Shown here: one piece after another, positions 35,711 through 44,391 of the stretch
Position numbering within the stretch: the first letter of the stretch is position 1
Layout of the letters: the number at the start of each line of letters is the position of its first letter
From: Arthrobacter russicus
Lineage (GTDB): Bacteria > Actinomycetota > Actinomycetes > Actinomycetales > Micrococcaceae
Assembly: GCF_031454135.1 (NCBI RefSeq)
Contig: NZ_JAVDQF010000001.1
Span: 2,480,001-2,544,000, forward strand
Direction of reading: 5' to 3'
Length of the DNA: 64,000 nucleotides
Position numbers and translations under genes: made by a program
The notes under the pieces: model-generated
The model's database searches: none
What the model was told of the DNA's origin: nothing
The model's input: the letters and a program-made list of their open reading frames with translations, nothing else

Positions 35711-37114
35711 CTACTTGATCAGGTTTTCCTTGATGATTTCGCCGCCCTTGGTGTAGGCGATGCAATCGATCCGGCGATCGCCCTTGTTCCAGGTCGATTC
35801 GGTCGGGTAGCCGAATTGCTGCCGGATGTCGTAGTTGCTCGCCGAGGCGGTCAATTCGATGCCGGCGCAATAGTCGTCGCCTTTGTTCCGGAGCGCTTCT
35901 TCGCCGGGGAAGCTGTCGCCGCTGCCGTAGCTGAAGGTGCCGATCAGCTGGCCGGAATGCCCGGTGCTGCAGCTGACCACGTCGGCCCGGGTATTGATGT
36001 CGACGTAACCTTTGATGCAGTCGCCGACCTTCCAATTGGTGGGGCTGACGTTCGCCTGGATCACCGAGCCGTCGGCTCCGCTGGACTGCGGCGTGGCTGC
36101 GTCCGACGTCGAACTGGCCGTGGTGCCGGTGTTGGCCGCCGAGTCATTGCCTTTCAGCAAGCCCATCAGGAGCCAAATCAGCAACGCAATGAGCGCCAAG
36201 ACCACTACTGCACCAGAGACGAAGATCCACAGCTTGGCGTTGCTTTTGGGTTGCCCGCCCGCCGGGGCGAAGGGTCCGCCGGGCCCTTGTGGGCCGTTCG
36301 GACCGTAACCGCCTTGGGGGCCGCCAGGCTGTTGCGGCCAGGCGGAGTCCTGCGGGTTGTTCTGCGGGGCGCCGTACGGCGGTGCGGGGTTCGGCCCCGG
36401 TTGGCCCGCGGACGCCGGTTGCGCCGACGGGAAGCCTGGTGGGGCGCCGTAGGGTGCGGCGGCCGGAGCGGCCGAGCCCCACGGTTGGTTCGGCGTCGGC
36501 GGCTGGGCCGCGGCGGGCGCGGCCCAGCCGGTTGGCGGTTGCGGCTCGGCGGCCGGTTGCGGGTCGGCGGCTGGAAGCGGGCCGTTGGCCGCAGGATCAG
36601 TGGTCGGTTCTGCCGCTTCTGCGTCGCGGGCCGGTGCCACGCCCGATGGCTCGGCTTCGGGCAAAGGTTCCGGTTGTCTGTCGGCGCTTGCCGGGACCCG
36701 GGAATCTGCGGCCTGGGGATCTGGAACCGGGGAATCCGCCGTCGGAACCGGAGCTGCTGCGTCCGCCATCGGAACCGGAGCCTCCGCGGCCCCGATCGAG
36801 TCGAAGGCGTCGTCCCAGCTGTTCGAATCGTTGCCGTCGTTCAGCCAGGAGGATTCGGCCGGCGTGCTCGCAACCGGAACGGAATCCGTCGGTCCCGAAT
36901 CCGCCGGTCCGGGAGCCGCCGGTGCCGTACCCAGGGGTTCCGAAACCGTGGCCTGGGCTTCGGCTTCAACCCGGGCTGCTTCCGCTTCGGCCGCTTCCAA
37001 GGAAGCATTTTCAGCCGCCTCCGGGCTGATCGCGGCGTCGTCGAGCGTCGGTTCCGGAAGATTCGGCTCCGTGCCGGGCACGCCGTCCTTCGGGTTGTTT
37101 TCCTGGTCGCTCAT
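35711..37114 (-). CDS. Septum-formation-domain membrane protein, Pro-rich
   Basis: The 467-residue protein has a long acidic then Pro/Ala/Gly-rich cytoplasmic region (about 1-290, with GPQGPGGPFAPAGGQPK near the end), one membrane helix (about 295-320, LWIFVSGAVVVLALIALLIW) and an extracytoplasmic C-terminal domain with the septum-formation type pattern: WKVGDCIKGYV, then VVSCSTGHSGQLIGTF, FPGEEALRNKGDDYCAG. Cysteines at these positions can form disulfides. The start is ATG 37114 behind GGGGG; the open frame upstream is not used. Relatives are associated with cell division in actinobacteria. The transcript runs convergently into the clpB terminator. Confidence 0.85.
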   Translation of the reverse strand: MSDQENNPKDGVPGTEPNLPEPTLDDAAISPEAAENASLEAAEAEAARVEAEAQATVSEPLGTAPAAPGPADSGPTDSVPVASTPAESSWLNDGNDSNSWDDAFDSIGAAEAPVPMADAAAPVPTADSPVPDPQAADSRVPASADRQPEPLPEAEPSGVAPARDAEAAEPTTDPAANGPLPAADPQPAAEPQPPTGWAAPAAAQPPTPNQPWGSAAPAAAPYGAPPGFPSAQPASAGQPGPNPAPPYGAPQNNPQDSAWPQQPGGPQGGYGPNGPQGPGGPFAPAGGQPKSNAKLWIFVSGAVVVLALIALLIWLLMGLLKGNDSAANTGTTASSTSDAATPQSSGADGSVIQANVSPTNWKVGDCIKGYVDINTRADVVSCSTGHSGQLIGTFSYGSGDSFPGEEALRNKGDDYCAGIELTASASNYDIRQQFGYPTESTWNKGDRRIDCIAYTKGGEIIKENLIK

Positions 37115-37415
37115 CCGAACCCCCTGCATTGTGCTGTCCAAGCTGGACCGACGGTCTGTGCGACCGTCCGGGCCAGACTGGCCATACTGCTGATTATTTC
37201 CATTCTTGAGACGTGACTCTACCGAAGTTCGGGCCCAGTTGGCAGGGCCGTTCAGGCAAGCAAGTCCGGGCGCGCTGTGAGGTAGAAGACAAAGTTCGCA
37301 CAGAGCCCGCACAAAGCATGTAATCTATAGATACGACAAATTGACCGAAAACTCCGGGGCCTCGCCTGACGCCAAGGCGACCACCTCCGGTACAAGTACA
37401 AAAGGGGGTCACGCC
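37115..37415. other. 301-bp divergent promoter region
   Basis: This stretch lies between the septum-formation-type gene (minus) and DUF3073 (plus). It contains an inverted repeat GGCCAG-A-CTGGCC (37171-37183) and, on the plus side, an AT-rich patch with TATAGA (37326-37331) inside TCTATAGA, a plausible -10 for the DUF3073 gene. AAAGGGGG (37401-37408) is that gene's ribosome site. I see no open reading frame of its own. Confidence 0.35.
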
Positions 37416-37652
37416 ATGGGGCGCGGCCGTCAAAAGGCAAAAGCTACTAAACAGGCTCGGGACATGAAGTACTACTCCCCGAGCACTGATTACTCTGCGC
37501 TGGAACGCGAGCTCTCGCATCCGTCCAGCCCTGCCTCCACACGCTTCTCGGAAGTGCCGCCGGAGCCGGATTATTCCGGTTACGAAGACAAGTATGCGGA
37601 TGAACCCGAGGACGGCGACGAGGATGCTGTAGATAGCCGACGGATCGGTTAG
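37416..37652 (+). CDS. DUF3073 small protein
   Basis: This 78-residue protein begins with the family hallmark MGRGRQKAKATKQARDMKYY and continues with SPSTDYSALERELS. The basic N-terminus is followed by a very acidic C-terminus (EDKYADEPEDGDEDAVD). The start at 37416 matches the family N-terminus and is preceded by AAAGGGGG; an in-frame TTG at 37341 is rejected. DUF3073 is widespread in actinobacteria, unknown in function, and commonly lies close to purM, as it does here at 2 kb distance. Confidence 0.92.
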   Translation: MGRGRQKAKATKQARDMKYYSPSTDYSALERELSHPSSPASTRFSEVPPEPDYSGYEDKYADEPEDGDEDAVDSRRIG

Positions 37653-37897
37653 TCCTTCTACATCAGGTTCCCTGACTCCGAACACGTCTGCTGGTTGGTG
37701 CAGCACATCGGTCACTTGCTGCCGAGACCGTCGTGTGCGAAGTCGCGTTGGCCCGCGCCCGATTCCGGGACGTGGGCCATTCGTGTGCCCAGACGGTGTC
37801 CGGTGCCGGCCGGGGTGAGGGTTCCGCTCCGGGTGCTGCTGTGCTTGGATGATTCCGAGGACCGGCACCGGGTCGGCCCACCGTCCCTGGGAGCGTC

Positions 37898-38686
37898 ATG
37901 AGCATCGTGCAGAGCTACAAACCGGGCACGCCGTGTTGGCTTGATCTGTCCAGTTCGAATCCGGCTGCCGCCAAGGAGTTCTACCGGGCACTGTTCGGCT
38001 GGGAGTTCGTGGACATGCCGATCGGTCCCGGAATGACCTATTCGATGGCGAAGTTCAAGGGCGAATGGGTCTGCGGGATGATGGCGCAGATGCCAGAACA
38101 AGCGCAGGCCGGATTGCCGTCGTTCTGGGCGGTGTACATTGCGGTCGACGATGCGGATGCGGCAGCCGCCGCGATCGAATCGGCTGGCGGCAAAGTCTTG
38201 ATGCCGGTCGACGACGTGCCCAATGGATCCGGGCGGATGGTCGTGGCGGTGGACCCGGGTGGGGCCAACGTGGGCTTCTGGCAGGCTTTGAACCATCACG
38301 GAACCGGAATCGTCAATGAAGTGGGTACCGTGGTCTGGCACGAACTCACGGTGGCGGACGTGCCCGCGGTGTTGCCTTTTTACCAAGCCGTGGCTGGCAT
38401 GGCGGCCGAAACCTCGCCGATGGGCGAGGTCGGCGAATACACCAGGTTCCTAGTGGACGGGGAGTCGGTGGCCGGTGCAATGCAGGCGCAGCCCGGCATG
38501 CCGAATGCCTGGACCGCTTACCTCGCGGTCGAGAATTGCGATGCGGCATTGGCACGGATTCCGGAACTCGGCGGCTCCGTCCTCTCGCCGGCATTCGATA
38601 TCCCGTTCGGACGGATGGCCGTCGTGGCCGATCCGGCCGGGGCGGTTTTCTGCGTGATGGACCTGGCGGAGAACCCGGGGGCGTAG
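37898..38686 (+). CDS. VOC-family protein with two glyoxalase-like domains
   Basis: This 262-residue protein contains two vicinal-oxygen-chelate domains (about 10-128 and 142-258). Repeated segments are CWLDLSSSNPAAAKEFYRALFGWEF, then GGKVLMPVDDVPNGSGRMVVAVDPGGANVGFWQ in the first, and VWHELTVADVPAVLPFYQAV, then FGRMAVVADPAGAVFCVMD in the second. Such two-domain VOC proteins often bind hydrophobic or antibiotic-type compounds or act as dioxygenase or isomerase scaffolds. A second member of the same layout lies at 59893. It is monocistronic and followed by an R1 repeat. Confidence 0.9.
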   Translation: MSIVQSYKPGTPCWLDLSSSNPAAAKEFYRALFGWEFVDMPIGPGMTYSMAKFKGEWVCGMMAQMPEQAQAGLPSFWAVYIAVDDADAAAAAIESAGGKVLMPVDDVPNGSGRMVVAVDPGGANVGFWQALNHHGTGIVNEVGTVVWHELTVADVPAVLPFYQAVAGMAAETSPMGEVGEYTRFLVDGESVAGAMQAQPGMPNAWTAYLAVENCDAALARIPELGGSVLSPAFDIPFGRMAVVADPAGAVFCVMDLAENPGA

Positions 38687-38724
38687 CTTCGCTGGGTCGG
38701 GATGAGCTTGAGTCGGGCGGGTAT

Positions 38725-38795
38725 GTCCCACTGAGTTCGATCACCCGGTGGGACAGAACGGGTATATCCCAGTGAGTTATCGAAGTCAGTGGGAC
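38725..38795 (+). repeat. Palindromic repeat family R1, copy 2
   Basis: This 71-bp element begins GTCCCACTGAGTTCG and ends GTCAGTGGGAC, with an internal GGTGGGAC and GGGACAGAACGGGT core. It is in the same orientation as the copy at 39718 and inverted relative to 7847. It lies just past the VOC gene, and its right end contains the stop codon of the convergent AbiEi-like gene. Confidence 0.8.
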
Positions 38796-39601
38796 CCAGT
38801 CGCGGAAATCGTAGCCAGGGCTTGGCGGACCAGAGCGATGAACTCGGCTGGCCGGTAGATCACTTGGGCGTAGCCGACCCGCAACACCGGGACGCCGGAG
38901 ACCGTGTATTGGTTGAACCGGCGGAGGTCCTCTTCAAAAGCCGCCGCGCTTAGGTGAAACTCTTTACCCATGAGTTCCAAGGCCAGGACCCCGTCGATGA
39001 GTTGGTCCATCCGTCCCAGCCCGGGCAGATAGACCTGCGAGGCAACGATGAAGCCGGCATTTTCCAGCTGAAAGCGGGCTGCGACTTCGAGCACCGACTC
39101 GGAGTGCGGATCGAACCTTTGCAGAATTGAGCGGGCTTTTGCCGAGCGTTGACCGCAGAGCCGCTGGGCAACTTCCTGAATGCTGACCTCTTTTGTGCGG
39201 ATTGCGGAGCACAGCACGACCAGAGCATCGAGCTCGGGTGCGCAGTGCAGAACCTGCAGCACGATGTCGAGTGCGGACAACGGCAATCTGGACCGGTGCT
39301 TGACGACCTCGGGCACCGGGCGACCATGGTCGACGGCGATATGCGGGGTGGTCGGCGGCTGCAAGATCCACCAACCTCGGTCCTGCGCGGCATTCAGACA
39401 GGCCGGTACACCCGCGGCCCGGTATACCGCGATGCGCTGTCGGCTGGTGCCGGGCAAGGCGTAGACGCCGGAGCCATGCCGGACCACAGCGCCGGATTCA
39501 ACCGCGCGACGCAGGGCACTCTCCGGCACTCCGGCAAGCAGCAGATCTCGCCACCGGCCGCATCCGGCCATCCGATTGAGCACTGCTACCGGATCAGCCA
39601 T
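38786..39601 (-). CDS. AbiEi-like N-terminal domain fused to DUF559-type nuclease
   Basis: A 271-residue protein. Residues about 1-55 resemble the winged-helix domain of AbiEi antitoxins (LLLAGVPESALRRAVESGAVVRHGSGVYALP). The C-terminal part looks like a DUF559/Vsr-type endonuclease fold with Asp199 (GRMDQLI) and Glu209-x3-Lys213 (LELMGKEF) as the likely active site. The usual E-x-D-G is altered to E-L-M-G. Such orphan genes are common in Micrococcaceae and are annotated after the type IV toxin-antitoxin system, but no AbiEii toxin is adjacent. The gene is bracketed by two R1 repeats, and its last codons (Gly-Ser-His-stop) are formed by the repeat at 38725. Confidence 0.75.
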   Translation of the reverse strand: MADPVAVLNRMAGCGRWRDLLLAGVPESALRRAVESGAVVRHGSGVYALPGTSRQRIAVYRAAGVPACLNAAQDRGWWILQPPTTPHIAVDHGRPVPEVVKHRSRLPLSALDIVLQVLHCAPELDALVVLCSAIRTKEVSIQEVAQRLCGQRSAKARSILQRFDPHSESVLEVAARFQLENAGFIVASQVYLPGLGRMDQLIDGVLALELMGKEFHLSAAAFEEDLRRFNQYTVSGVPVLRVGYAQVIYRPAEFIALVRQALATISATGSH

Positions 39602-39717
39602 TGTCAAACTATGCCGGATTTCCGCTGCCGAAACGGGATCGAGCCGTCTGTTGTGAGGAGGTAGCTTCAATGACCTGGTTGTGCAGGAGGACTGTCGGCT
39701 CTTTCGGCCAGGACTAT

Positions 39718-39788
39718 GTCCCACTGAGTTCGGCAGTCCGGTGGGACAAAACGGGTATGTCCCACCGAATCGGTCAACTCAGTGGGAC
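39718..39788 (+). repeat. Palindromic repeat family R1, copy 3
   Basis: The 71-bp element aligns base for base in its left 15 nt (GTCCCACTGAGTTCG), central GGTGGGACAAAACGGGTATG and right end with copy 2, and has the same orientation. It sits between the start of the AbiEi-like gene and the 3' end of purM. Confidence 0.82.
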
Positions 39789-39819
39789 CTACCCGCCAAA
39801 AGAGATCAGGCCCGCGAAA

Positions 39820-40938
39820 TCAGGCGTAGTTGCCGACCATGCGCACAGCACCGCCGTCGACGCCCTTCGCACCCTGGACGTAGTCCGGACCGTCTTTGGG
39901 GCCGTTGTCGGAGGCACTGACCGTGCCCATCACCCAAGCCGGCAAACCCCGGTTGTTCAAATGCTCCACGACGGCGTCGGCGGCCTGCGGGCTCACGATC
40001 GCCACCATGCCCACGCCGAGGTTCAGCGTGCGCTCCAAGTCGGCCAGCGGCACATTGCCCAGTTCGGAAACCAGCTTGAAGATCGCTGGCAGTTCCCAGC
40101 TGGACCGCTCCACCGTGGCGGTGAGTCCTTGCGGCAGTACCCGGGCCAGATTCGCGGCCAAACCGCCGCCGGTGACGTGGCTGAAGCCGTGCACCGCCAG
40201 CTCCGCGTCGACGTCGAAAGTGCGCGCCAAGTCCAAGCAGTCAGCAGCGTAGACCCGGGTCGGTACCAGCAATTCCTCGCCTAGAGTCCGGCCCAGCTCG
40301 CTCACTTGGCGGTCCAAAGCCCAGCCGGCATGATTGATCACCCGGCGCACCAGCGAGTAGCCATTGGAGTGCAGGCCGGAGGAAGCCATCGCGACCACCA
40401 CATCGCCGTCGCGGACCCGGTCCGGTCCCAGGAGCTTGCCGGCTTCGACCACACCGGTCGCCGCGCCGGCCACGTCGTACTCGCCCTCGCCGAGCAACCC
40501 CGGGTGCTCTGCGGTTTCGCCGCCGACCAGCGCGGTGCCGGCCTGTTGGCAGGCTGCCGCGATGCCGCGTACGATGTCCGCGATCCGTTCCGGAACCACT
40601 TTGCCGCAGGCGATGTAATCGGTCATATAGAGCGGCTCGGCGCCCACCACCACGATGTCGTCTACGACCATGCCCACGAGATCGAAGCCGATCGTGTCGT
40701 GGATGTCCATGGCCTGGGCGATTGCGACTTTGGTGCCCACGCCGTCCGTCGAAGTAGCCAGCAGCGGTTGCCGGTAGCTGAGCAGTTTGCTGACGTCGTA
40801 GAGTCCGGCGAAGCCACCGACGCCGCCCAAGACCTGAGCGCCGTGGGTGGCTTTCACGGCCTCCTTCATGAGTTCGACGGCCTTGTCGCCAGCCTCGACG
40901 TCGACTCCGGCGCTGGCGTAGGTGATCGCTTCGCTCAT
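39820..40938 (-). CDS. purM: Phosphoribosylformylglycinamidine cyclo-ligase
   Basis: PurM (AIR synthase, 372 residues) uses ATP to close FGAM into 5-aminoimidazole ribonucleotide, step five of purine synthesis. Family blocks are STDGVGTKVAIAQAMDIHDTIGFDLVGMVVDDI (about 63-95, with the P-loop-like GVGTK), LVGGETAEHPG, ASSGLHSNGYSLVRR and the C-terminal HVTGGGLAANLARVLP. It overlaps purF by ATGA, and both lie in the minus-strand purine operon. The length and motifs are complete. Confidence 0.97.
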   Translation of the reverse strand: MSEAITYASAGVDVEAGDKAVELMKEAVKATHGAQVLGGVGGFAGLYDVSKLLSYRQPLLATSTDGVGTKVAIAQAMDIHDTIGFDLVGMVVDDIVVVGAEPLYMTDYIACGKVVPERIADIVRGIAAACQQAGTALVGGETAEHPGLLGEGEYDVAGAATGVVEAGKLLGPDRVRDGDVVVAMASSGLHSNGYSLVRRVINHAGWALDRQVSELGRTLGEELLVPTRVYAADCLDLARTFDVDAELAVHGFSHVTGGGLAANLARVLPQGLTATVERSSWELPAIFKLVSELGNVPLADLERTLNLGVGMVAIVSPQAADAVVEHLNNRGLPAWVMGTVSASDNGPKDGPDYVQGAKGVDGGAVRMVGNYA

Positions 40939-42536
40939 ACTTTTTCGGTCCTGTTTTCTTGTCGGCGGGCCGCCCCGTGCGGGTCCGCTTCATTCAGCAA
41001 TTTTTCCAGTTCGGCACCCGGGCCCGGGTCGCAGCCATTGGCACCGGGATGCGAGCCGTCCGGCTGCGGCGCAGCGGCGCGTTCCAAGAGGTTCTTGCCC
41101 AAGCGGTCCGCAGCGGGCAGCTCGATCGGGTACTGCCCGGTGAAGCAGGCGGTGCAGAGCCGCTCCCGGGGCTGCTCGGTCGCGGCGATCATGCCGTCCT
41201 CGGAGATGTAAGCCAGGGAATCCGCGCCGATCGACTTGGCGATCTCCTCGATGGCTGCGCCATTGGCGATCAGCTCGGCGCGCGAGGCGAAGTCGATGCC
41301 GTAGAAGCATGGCCAGCGCACCGGCGGCGAAGAGATCTTCACGTGGACCTCGGCGGCCCCGGCTTCGCGCAGCATCCGCACCACGGCCCGTTGCGTGTTG
41401 CCGCGGACGATCGAATCGTCCACGACCACTAGGCGCTTGCCCCGGATCACCGACTCCAAAGCATTCAGCTTGAGCCGGATGCCCAGTTGCCGCAAGGTTT
41501 CGGAGGGCTGGATGAAGGTCCGGCCCACATAGGCGTTCTTCACGAAGCCGTGCGCGAACGGGATGCCGGATTCCTCGGCGTAACCCACGGCGGCCGGGGT
41601 TCCGGATTCCGGCACCGGAATCACGATGTCCGCGTCGAATTTGTTCTCCCGGGCCAGCTGACGGCCCATTTCGACCCGGGATTCGTAAACCGAACGGCCG
41701 GCGATGGTGGCATCCGGGCGGGCCAGGTAGACGTACTCGAAGACGCAACCGGCGGCTTTGGCCGGCGCGAACCGCTGGCTGCGTACGCCGTCGTGGTCGA
41801 TCGCGATGAATTCGCCGGGTTCGATTTCCCGGATGAAGCTGGCCCCGACCGTGGCCAGTGCCGCCGACTCGGAGGCCACGACCCAACCGCGTTCCAACCG
41901 GCCCAACACCAGGGGGCGGACGCCGTGCGCGTCCCGGGCGGCGTACAACGTGCCTTCTTCCATGAAGACGAAGCAGAATGCGCCCTTGATCCGCGGCAAC
42001 AAGTCCATCGCGGTGGTTTCCAGGCTGTCTTTGCCGCTGCCCTGCAGCAAGGTGGTGACCAACGCGGTGTCCGAGGTGTTGCCCTGCGCCATTTCACCGA
42101 CTTTGGGCCGGCCGTAGCGCTCCATGACCAGTTCGAAGAGTTCGGCGGTATTGGTCAGGTTGCCGTTGTGCGCCAGGGCCACCGTCCCGGTGCGGGTGGC
42201 GCCGAGGGTGGGCTGGGCATTCGCCCAAGTGGAGGAGCCGGTGGTCGAATACCGGCAATGCCCGACGGCGATGTGCCCTTTGAGCGTGTTGAGCGTGGAT
42301 TCGTCGAAGACTTGGGAAACCAGACCCATGTCTTTGTAGACGTTGATCCGGTCGCCGTCGCTGGTGGCAATGCCAGCTGATTCTTGGCCTCGGTGCTGAA
42401 GCGCGTACAGACCGTAATAGGTCAGTTTCGCTACTTCCTCGCCGGGGGCCCAGACACCGAAGACGCCACATGCATCTTGGGGGCCTTTTTCGCCAGGGAG
42501 AAGATCGTGGGAAAGTTTACCGTCGCCGCGTGCCAC
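40935..42536 (-). CDS. purF: Amidophosphoribosyltransferase PurF
   Basis: PurF (533 residues) catalyses the first committed purine step, PRPP plus glutamine to phosphoribosylamine. The N-terminal propeptide ends before Cys23 (DACGVFGVW), the glutaminase nucleophile of class II enzymes. LQHRGQESAGI and the C-terminal PRPP loop VVDDSIVRGNT are present. The C-terminus is extended with an acidic/basic tail. It overlaps purM by four bases. On the opposite side the next gene is an unrelated small membrane protein. Confidence 0.97.
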   Translation of the reverse strand: MARGDGKLSHDLLPGEKGPQDACGVFGVWAPGEEVAKLTYYGLYALQHRGQESAGIATSDGDRINVYKDMGLVSQVFDESTLNTLKGHIAVGHCRYSTTGSSTWANAQPTLGATRTGTVALAHNGNLTNTAELFELVMERYGRPKVGEMAQGNTSDTALVTTLLQGSGKDSLETTAMDLLPRIKGAFCFVFMEEGTLYAARDAHGVRPLVLGRLERGWVVASESAALATVGASFIREIEPGEFIAIDHDGVRSQRFAPAKAAGCVFEYVYLARPDATIAGRSVYESRVEMGRQLARENKFDADIVIPVPESGTPAAVGYAEESGIPFAHGFVKNAYVGRTFIQPSETLRQLGIRLKLNALESVIRGKRLVVVDDSIVRGNTQRAVVRMLREAGAAEVHVKISSPPVRWPCFYGIDFASRAELIANGAAIEEIAKSIGADSLAYISEDGMIAATEQPRERLCTACFTGQYPIELPAADRLGKNLLERAAAPQPDGSHPGANGCDPGPGAELEKLLNEADPHGAARRQENRTEKV

Positions 42537-42585
42537 TGACTCATTCTAAGGCATTGGCCCGGCGACGGCGGACAGAATCCGCGGG

Positions 42586-42909
42586 CTAGGCCCCGGCGGG
42601 TTCCCCGGGGTCCGGTTCAGTGGTTTCTTCGACGTAGGCGACGGTCGCCTTCCGACGGCCCAGCCAATCGATCACCAGGGCCACCAAGCCGCCCAACCCG
42701 GTGCCCGCGATGATCAGCAACACCACGAAGAAGCCGAACACCGTGCTCTTGTCGTACTGGCTGTCCTGCGGCACCACGGCCACGACGACGGCGGCGATGA
42801 TGCCCAGAATTGCCCCCGCGATCAAGAACGGCACGAACTTCGGTGCCCGTCGGATGCTGACGCGGGTTTCTTCTGGTTGCGGGGCTGCTCCGGACGCGGG
42901 TTCAGTCAT
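42586..42909 (-). CDS. Two-helix membrane protein next to purF
   Basis: A 107-residue protein: a short cytoplasmic N-terminus (RVSIRRAPKF), helix 1 about 26-46 (FLIAGAILGIIAAVVVAVV), a loop with PQDSQYDKS, helix 2 about 55-82 and an acidic Pro-rich C-terminus. Homologues commonly sit beside purF in Micrococcaceae, but no function is known to me. It starts 36 bp after the SCP-like gene stops and stops 49 bp before the purF start, so it may be co-transcribed in the run asparaginase, SCP-like, membrane protein, purF, purM. Confidence 0.7.
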   Translation of the reverse strand: MTEPASGAAPQPEETRVSIRRAPKFVPFLIAGAILGIIAAVVVAVVPQDSQYDKSTVFGFFVVLLIIAGTGLGGLVALVIDWLGRRKATVAYVEETTEPDPGEPAGA

Positions 42910-42944
42910 GGTTCAAGCCTAAGCGCTTTGCAGCCTGGTCAAAA

Positions 42945-43301
42945 TCACCACAGCGGCAGCAGCCCCGCCAGATCGGCGCGCAGCCCGGAAGCCGAAACGC
43001 TGCTTCCGGCGACGGCATCGTCCCAACTGATGCTCCCGGTGGCCAAGCCCAGCCAGGTCGGGGCATCGGTTTCCACCACATTCGGCGGCGTGCCCCGAGT
43101 GTGCCTTGGCCCTTCGATGCACTGGGCCACACCGAACGGCGGAACCCGGACCTCCACCGAATTCCCCGGTGCCCGGGCCGACAGCTCTTCGAGGCTGAAG
43201 CGCACCGCTGCCGCCGTCGTCGTCCGGTCCGTGGCCCCGGCGCGCCAGGCGGTCAGCGCAGCCTGGCCGTCGGCCTCCGAGATTCGCCGTCGTGCGGTCA
43301 T
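42945..43301 (-). CDS. Sterol-carrier-family (SCP2-like) small protein
   Basis: This 118-residue protein contains a reduced sterol-carrier fold: NSVEVRVPPFGVAQCIEGPRHTRGTPPNVVETDAPTWLGLATGSISWDDAVAGSSVSASGLRADLAGLLPL, with the W-L-x-L-A-x-G-x-x-x-W-x-x-A pattern of SCP2-type and mycothiol-dependent maleylpyruvate isomerase C-terminal domains. The start ATG at 43301 overlaps the asparaginase stop (ATGA). Its ligand is unknown. The longer frame running to 44435 antisense of the neighbour is an artefact. Confidence 0.85.
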   Translation of the reverse strand: MTARRRISEADGQAALTAWRAGATDRTTTAAAVRFSLEELSARAPGNSVEVRVPPFGVAQCIEGPRHTRGTPPNVVETDAPTWLGLATGSISWDDAVAGSSVSASGLRADLAGLLPLW

Positions 43302-44305
43302 TGCTCCAGCAACGCCGAAACCGCGGTACCGAGCCGGAGCTGGCCGACCACCGAGGATCCGCCAGTGATCGGATCCACGACTTTGCCCAGGACTTCCGCG
43401 ACCCGGGACACGTCCACGGCTCCGCTGGCCGCCAACGCGGTCAGGCCCACCAAGGTGGCGGCGCGGCCGTTCCCGTCCAGCATCTTCACCGCGACTCCGA
43501 CGCCGGTTTCGGTGCCCAACGCGAGCACTCCCTCGGCACCCAGCTTGGCCAGAATGCCCAGGTCTTCCATCACCACGGTGTTCGGCTTGCCCCGGCCCTC
43601 CACGGTCCACGGATAGTCGAGCATGGCGGTGGCGATCGTCGCAGCGCGGGCATTGGCGTTCTTGTCGCTCGGGGACTTGCCGAGCTTCCCGTAGCCGCGG
43701 GCCAAACCGAGCAACGAGATCGCGGCCACCGGAGCGCCGCAGCCGTCGATGCCGACGTGCACCGGCTTTTCGCCGCAGTACTCCTCGATCAAAGTCAGCA
43801 CCAGGCGTTGCAGGGGGTGGTTGGGTTCCAGGTAGCTGCGCAAGTCCCAGCCGTTTTCCTTGCAGGCCCAGAGGAACGCGGCGTGCTTGCCGGAGCAGTT
43901 CATGGCCAGCCGGGATTTTTCCTTGTCGGTGCGGATCATCCAGCGGTAGGCCTCGGAGTCCTGCGGCCAGGCCGGGGGGCACTGCAGGTCTGATTCGCTG
44001 AGTTCGGCTTTGTCCAGCATGCTGCGCACCAGGTCCATATGCTCCAGGGAGCCCACGTGGCTGGCGCTGGCCAGAGAGGCCTGGGCGCCGCGCAATGGGG
44101 CCCCGGCCTGCATCGAGGCGAGGGCCTGGAAAGGTTTGAGCGTGGAACGCGGATAGATCGGTGCGGTCGGGTTCCCGAGGCTGGTCACCACGGAGCCGTC
44201 GGCAGCGGTGACCACGAGGGACCCGATGTGCCGGGATTCGATGAAGCCGCTGCGTTCGACGACGGCAAGTTCTACGGCGTCCTGCGCCAGGAAGGTATTG
44301 ACCAC
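43298..44305 (-). CDS. L-asparaginase, thermolabile (rhizobial) type
   Basis: A 335-residue enzyme of the AsnA/PF06089 family that hydrolyses asparagine to aspartate and ammonia. Distinctive segments are YPRSTLKPFQALASMQAGAP (about 50-69), SHVGSLEHMDLVRSML, MNCSGKHAAFLWACKENGWD and VHVGIDGCGAPVAAISLLG. These Ser-Lys and Cys-Gly motifs are typical of the family and differ from E. coli-type asparaginase. GTG at 44305 starts the protein. It overlaps the SCP-like gene and is divergent from purD. Confidence 0.92.
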   Translation of the reverse strand: MVNTFLAQDAVELAVVERSGFIESRHIGSLVVTAADGSVVTSLGNPTAPIYPRSTLKPFQALASMQAGAPLRGAQASLASASHVGSLEHMDLVRSMLDKAELSESDLQCPPAWPQDSEAYRWMIRTDKEKSRLAMNCSGKHAAFLWACKENGWDLRSYLEPNHPLQRLVLTLIEEYCGEKPVHVGIDGCGAPVAAISLLGLARGYGKLGKSPSDKNANARAATIATAMLDYPWTVEGRGKPNTVVMEDLGILAKLGAEGVLALGTETGVGVAVKMLDGNGRAATLVGLTALAASGAVDVSRVAEVLGKVVDPITGGSSVVGQLRLGTAVSALLEQ

Positions 44306-44391
44306 GGATACCAGTATCCCGGATTGCAGCCGAAATAGTCGCGGATCCGCAAAATAGTCCAGTTCCGCCCGGGTGGGTAGGCTTGGGGTTT

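Noticed and set aside
35699-37216. Plus-strand 505-codon frame
   Set aside because: Antisense of the Pro-rich septum-formation-type gene, whose C-terminal domain and membrane helix are convincing.
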